Of a stretch of DNA of 8,202 nucleotides, positions 5,883 through 8,202 are shown in pieces. Numbering within the stretch: the stretch's first letter is position 1; the number at the start of each line of letters is the position of its first letter. The notes beneath the pieces were generated by a model. It did no database searches. It was not told the origin of the DNA and saw only the letters and a program-made list of their open reading frames with translations. This DNA comes from a bacterium (GTDB lineage: Bacteria; Patescibacteriota; Minisyncoccia; Phycocordibacterales; PALSA-1337), in the NCBI GenBank assembly GCA_030698965.1, contig JAUYLM010000083.1, positions 1-8,202 on the forward strand, in the 5' to 3' direction. Both the position numbers and the translations under genes were made by a program.

Positions 5883-8202
5883 CTAGTTAGCAGCTTTGGA
5901 GGGCGTGGACTCAGGCGGCCCAGATGTCTCAGGAACAGGCAGAGCCTTCCTCTTTTCAGGCATATTGTCTATCGGCGGCTGAGCGTCAGTAAATGGCGAT
6001 TTTCCATCTTTCAGATTGGAAAGAATGAACGTAATTTCCTCATTGTCAGGGTTAGTCTTAGCTAGCTCCTCAAACTGAACGATAGCATCAGCATTTTTCC
6101 CTAGGCGTGCCTGGGAAAGACCTAGGAAGTAGCGCGCATTGGCATACTGGCTGTTCAATTCAACTGCTTTCAACAGTGATGCTGTCGCCTCAATATAATT
6201 CTTATCGTTATAATAGAGAATACCAAGCTGGAAGAGCAGAGTAGGGTCGTTTGGATTAATCTGAGTAGCGACCTTTACTGAGGTAATCGCATCTTTTATC
6301 TGCCCGTTATTCACCTGGATCTGGGCAAGGAGGAATATGGCTTCTATATAATTCTGCTTTAGCTGCAATGCTCTTCCTATATACTGCTGTGCTTCTTCAT
6401 TCTTTTTTTGGGAAGCTTCTAGATTGGCGAGGCTCAGATATATGCCGGGATTGTACGGATTAAGGCTAATGGCATTCGCGTAGGAATTCTTTGCCCCTTC
6501 GTAAGCGTTAGGTACACTCAGGGATGCCGCGATTTCTGAGATGCGTGCCTGTGAAATGTAATTGTAGTAATTTGTAGGATCAGCTTCTATGGCGCTATTT
6601 GTGTAATCTACCGCTTCTTTCACCAAAGCCGTGATCTGCTCTACAATCTTTGGATCAGGTTCCTGCTGTGCAGATCCACGGGAAGATGCTTCGGAAGTTT
6701 TTTTCTGAATCTCCTGAACTAAGGAATTTATCTTGATAATATTAACCTCGGAAAGAGCCTGGTAGTAAATATCCGAAATATCCCATGACAAAGCTTTCAG
6801 AAATCTTTCCTTTGCCTGATCTGCCGTCTTGTTTGTATTCAGCTCCTTGATTCCCTGCTGAAAGAAATAAATGGCGGTTGCTTTTTTTGCATACACCCCA
6901 AGCCATACGATCAGAATTACAATAGCCAGAGAAAGGATCGTCGGTGCGTATTTGCGCATTCTGCCTCCAGACAATCCGTATTCTTTTTCTGTGGCAACGC
7001 CTGCTTCCACCAGAGAAGCTACAAACAATCCCGTGAAAAGAAAAGTGAAAAAGATAGTGACATGTGACGGAATGTATATGAGATTCATGAGCCACAGGAA
7101 CAGAGCGGTGAAGAAGGTGGAGGAGATAAAAAATTTCCTGAACGGGTCAGACGGCTTCTTTAGCGCGCGCGCTCCGTCACGGATAAAAAATATGAAGAAT
7201 GCGCACCACAATATGGCGCCCACTAGACCGAGAGTTACTAGAAAAGTAGGCAGAACTCCGAAGCCCCTGGAGAATTCCGAATTCCAGAATGCCGTCGGAT
7301 TGATCTCCAAAGGCTTGAAGCGCAGGAATTGGTATGAGAATCTGTTTGGACCGGCCCCGAAGAGAGGCGATTCTTTCAGCGTGCTGGCTGCAACATCTAT
7401 AGTTAGCTGCCATGGGAGTATGGCTTCGCCCTGCTCTACCTTGAGAGCCTTTATGACAGGAACAGCTATGGCATCTCCCTTCCAAGCCAAGACAGAGGCG
7501 ATAATGAACACCGCGAAAGTAAGAAAAGATATTCTTGATAGGATTCTCTGTATTCCTGTGCCACTGGCAGTTCCTATAGAATATTCATATGCTATTACGC
7601 AGAGAACTATAAGGGAAATGGCCGTCCATATAAGCGATGAATTTACAATAAAAAGCAAACCTCCTGCTATAAGCAGTGAAATGGAAAGGATCCACTTGAA
7701 GCCTTTGCCTAAGAAAAGAAATTTTATCCCAAAGAAGGAGAGGAGTCCTGCGATACCGGACAAAATGGCGAAATCGTACCATTTACCGACAACGGTAGAT
7801 GTCAGGTTTCCCAAAATTCCCAGTGTCATGAAATCTGCCCCGCCGATTATTCTGAATATATGGAATAAAGCCAGAACTATGAATGAGACAAATACTGCGG
7901 CATAAATGTTAAAGATCGCTTCTTTATTCTTAATGGCTATCCTACTGGCGAAGAAAGAAACAAGAAACATCAGTAGAAGAAAACTAGCCGTTCCTATCTC
8001 GAATCCCTGCCCTATGAATGATTTATAAGTATTGGAGCTTAGGAAAGTCGAAATGAGGATTGAAGCAATTATTGCCACCGAAACATACCCCAGAGCGTAA
8101 TGAGGCAACATGATGGTTCTCTTTTTTATAGAGCTGAAGGCATAAAGCGCACAGGATGCGAGGATGAAAAAGCTCAGGAAAATAGTCTTCACGAGATCAA
8201 GC
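5883..8202 (-). CDS. O-antigen-ligase/Wzy-like membrane protein with C-terminal TPR domain, 5' partial
   Basis: A GTG at 8192 gives 769 residues, but the frame stays open to the window edge (LDL precedes VKTIF), and other members of such families usually carry another N-terminal span, so the start is probably outside. Numbering here is from the GTG. About 11-12 membrane segments occupy 2-393, with another at about 416-435. The long extracytoplasmic loop near 238-312 holds ESPLFGAGPNRFSYQFLRF (274-292) and a Trp/Gly-rich stretch leading to PTFLVTLGLVG, the pattern of the O-antigen ligase/polymerase superfamily (PF04932-type), which joins or polymerises lipid-linked glycans. About 541-717 contain roughly five 34-residue TPR units (for example A..LNPYNP, A.QINPNDP, A.ELNSQY), preceded by a helical linker and followed by a Pro-rich tail. 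TPRs probably bind a partner outside the membrane. Glycan substrate is unknown. The gene ends in TAG, 17 nt before murJ. Confidence 0.85.
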   Translation of the reverse strand, partial: LDLVKTIFLSFFILASCALYAFSSIKKRTIMLPHYALGYVSVAIIASILISTFLSSNTYKSFIGQGFEIGTASFLLLMFLVSFFASRIAIKNKEAIFNIYAAVFVSFIVLALFHIFRIIGGADFMTLGILGNLTSTVVGKWYDFAILSGIAGLLSFFGIKFLFLGKGFKWILSISLLIAGGLLFIVNSSLIWTAISLIVLCVIAYEYSIGTASGTGIQRILSRISFLTFAVFIIASVLAWKGDAIAVPVIKALKVEQGEAILPWQLTIDVAASTLKESPLFGAGPNRFSYQFLRFKPLEINPTAFWNSEFSRGFGVLPTFLVTLGLVGAILWCAFFIFFIRDGARALKKPSDPFRKFFISSTFFTALFLWLMNLIYIPSHVTIFFTFLFTGLFVASLVEAGVATEKEYGLSGGRMRKYAPTILSLAIVILIVWLGVYAKKATAIYFFQQGIKELNTNKTADQAKERFLKALSWDISDIYYQALSEVNIIKINSLVQEIQKKTSEASSRGSAQQEPDPKIVEQITALVKEAVDYTNSAIEADPTNYYNYISQARISEIAASLSVPNAYEGAKNSYANAISLNPYNPGIYLSLANLEASQKKNEEAQQYIGRALQLKQNYIEAIFLLAQIQVNNGQIKDAITSVKVATQINPNDPTLLFQLGILYYNDKNYIEATASLLKAVELNSQYANARYFLGLSQARLGKNADAIVQFEELAKTNPDNEEITFILSNLKDGKSPFTDAQPPIDNMPEKRKALPVPETSGPPESTPSKAAN

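Noticed and set aside
6871..7905. 344-codon open frame on the + strand
   Set aside because: It lies wholly antisense to the well-supported ligase-like membrane protein, shows no domain pattern and is rich in Arg/Lys/Pro, as expected from the complement of hydrophobic codons.
4186..8202. Abundant CTAG tetranucleotides in the murJ/ligase region
   Set aside because: CTAG is strongly avoided in many bacteria but here appears at about the level expected by chance; it marks lack of avoidance, not a motif.

Overview
The window looks like a compact bacterial chromosome segment, most likely from a Patescibacteria/CPR (Parcubacteria-like) genome. This assignment is an inference. It rests on tight gene packing, the absence of recognisable Shine-Dalgarno sequences at the visible starts, an O-antigen-ligase-like membrane protein fused to TPR repeats next to murJ and lepA, and a short FtsB/DivIC-type protein. 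Stops include TGA, TAA and TAG at positions that fit family lengths, so there is no sign of UGA recoding.

Layout. On the + strand, the 3' part of an M20 metallopeptidase gene (2-586) is followed after 19 nt by a membrane-anchored GH3 beta-N-acetylhexosaminidase of NagZ type (606-1718). These converge on a minus-strand group that reads right to left: a TPR-tailed O-antigen-ligase-like polytopic protein (5883-8202, 5' end outside the window), the lipid II flippase MurJ (4186-5865), the ribosomal GTPase LepA/EF4 (2352-4139), an FtsB/DivIC-like division protein (1788-2201) and tRNA-Gly(CCC) (1761-1830). A previously easy-to-miss 34-codon single-membrane-span ORF lies on the + strand (2224-2328), between lepA and the FtsB-like gene. 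There is no gene-free stretch over 300 bases.

Function. Several products concern the cell envelope: lipid II export (MurJ), surface glycan polymerisation or ligation (ligase-TPR protein), peptidoglycan amino-sugar cleavage (GH3) and septum formation (FtsB-like). The M20 peptidase, LepA and tRNA-Gly are housekeeping.

Most notable signals. (1) The FtsB-like gene and the 34-codon ORF diverge from a perfect 14-bp palindrome holding two overlapping TATACT -10 boxes. Both start codons lie exactly 7 nt from their -10 box, so both mRNAs are predicted to be leaderless and the arrangement is exactly mirror-symmetric. (2) Similar -10 boxes lie 6 and 9 nt before the GH3 and lepA start codons, suggesting that leaderless transcription is common here. 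(3) The FtsB-like reading frame has no stop codon before it enters the downstream tRNA-Gly gene; it ends inside the tRNA, so tRNA processing would remove the mRNA's stop codon. (4) LepA has altered guanine-recognition motifs (SKID for NKID, SGK for SAK). No mobile element, CRISPR array or obvious defence system was seen.
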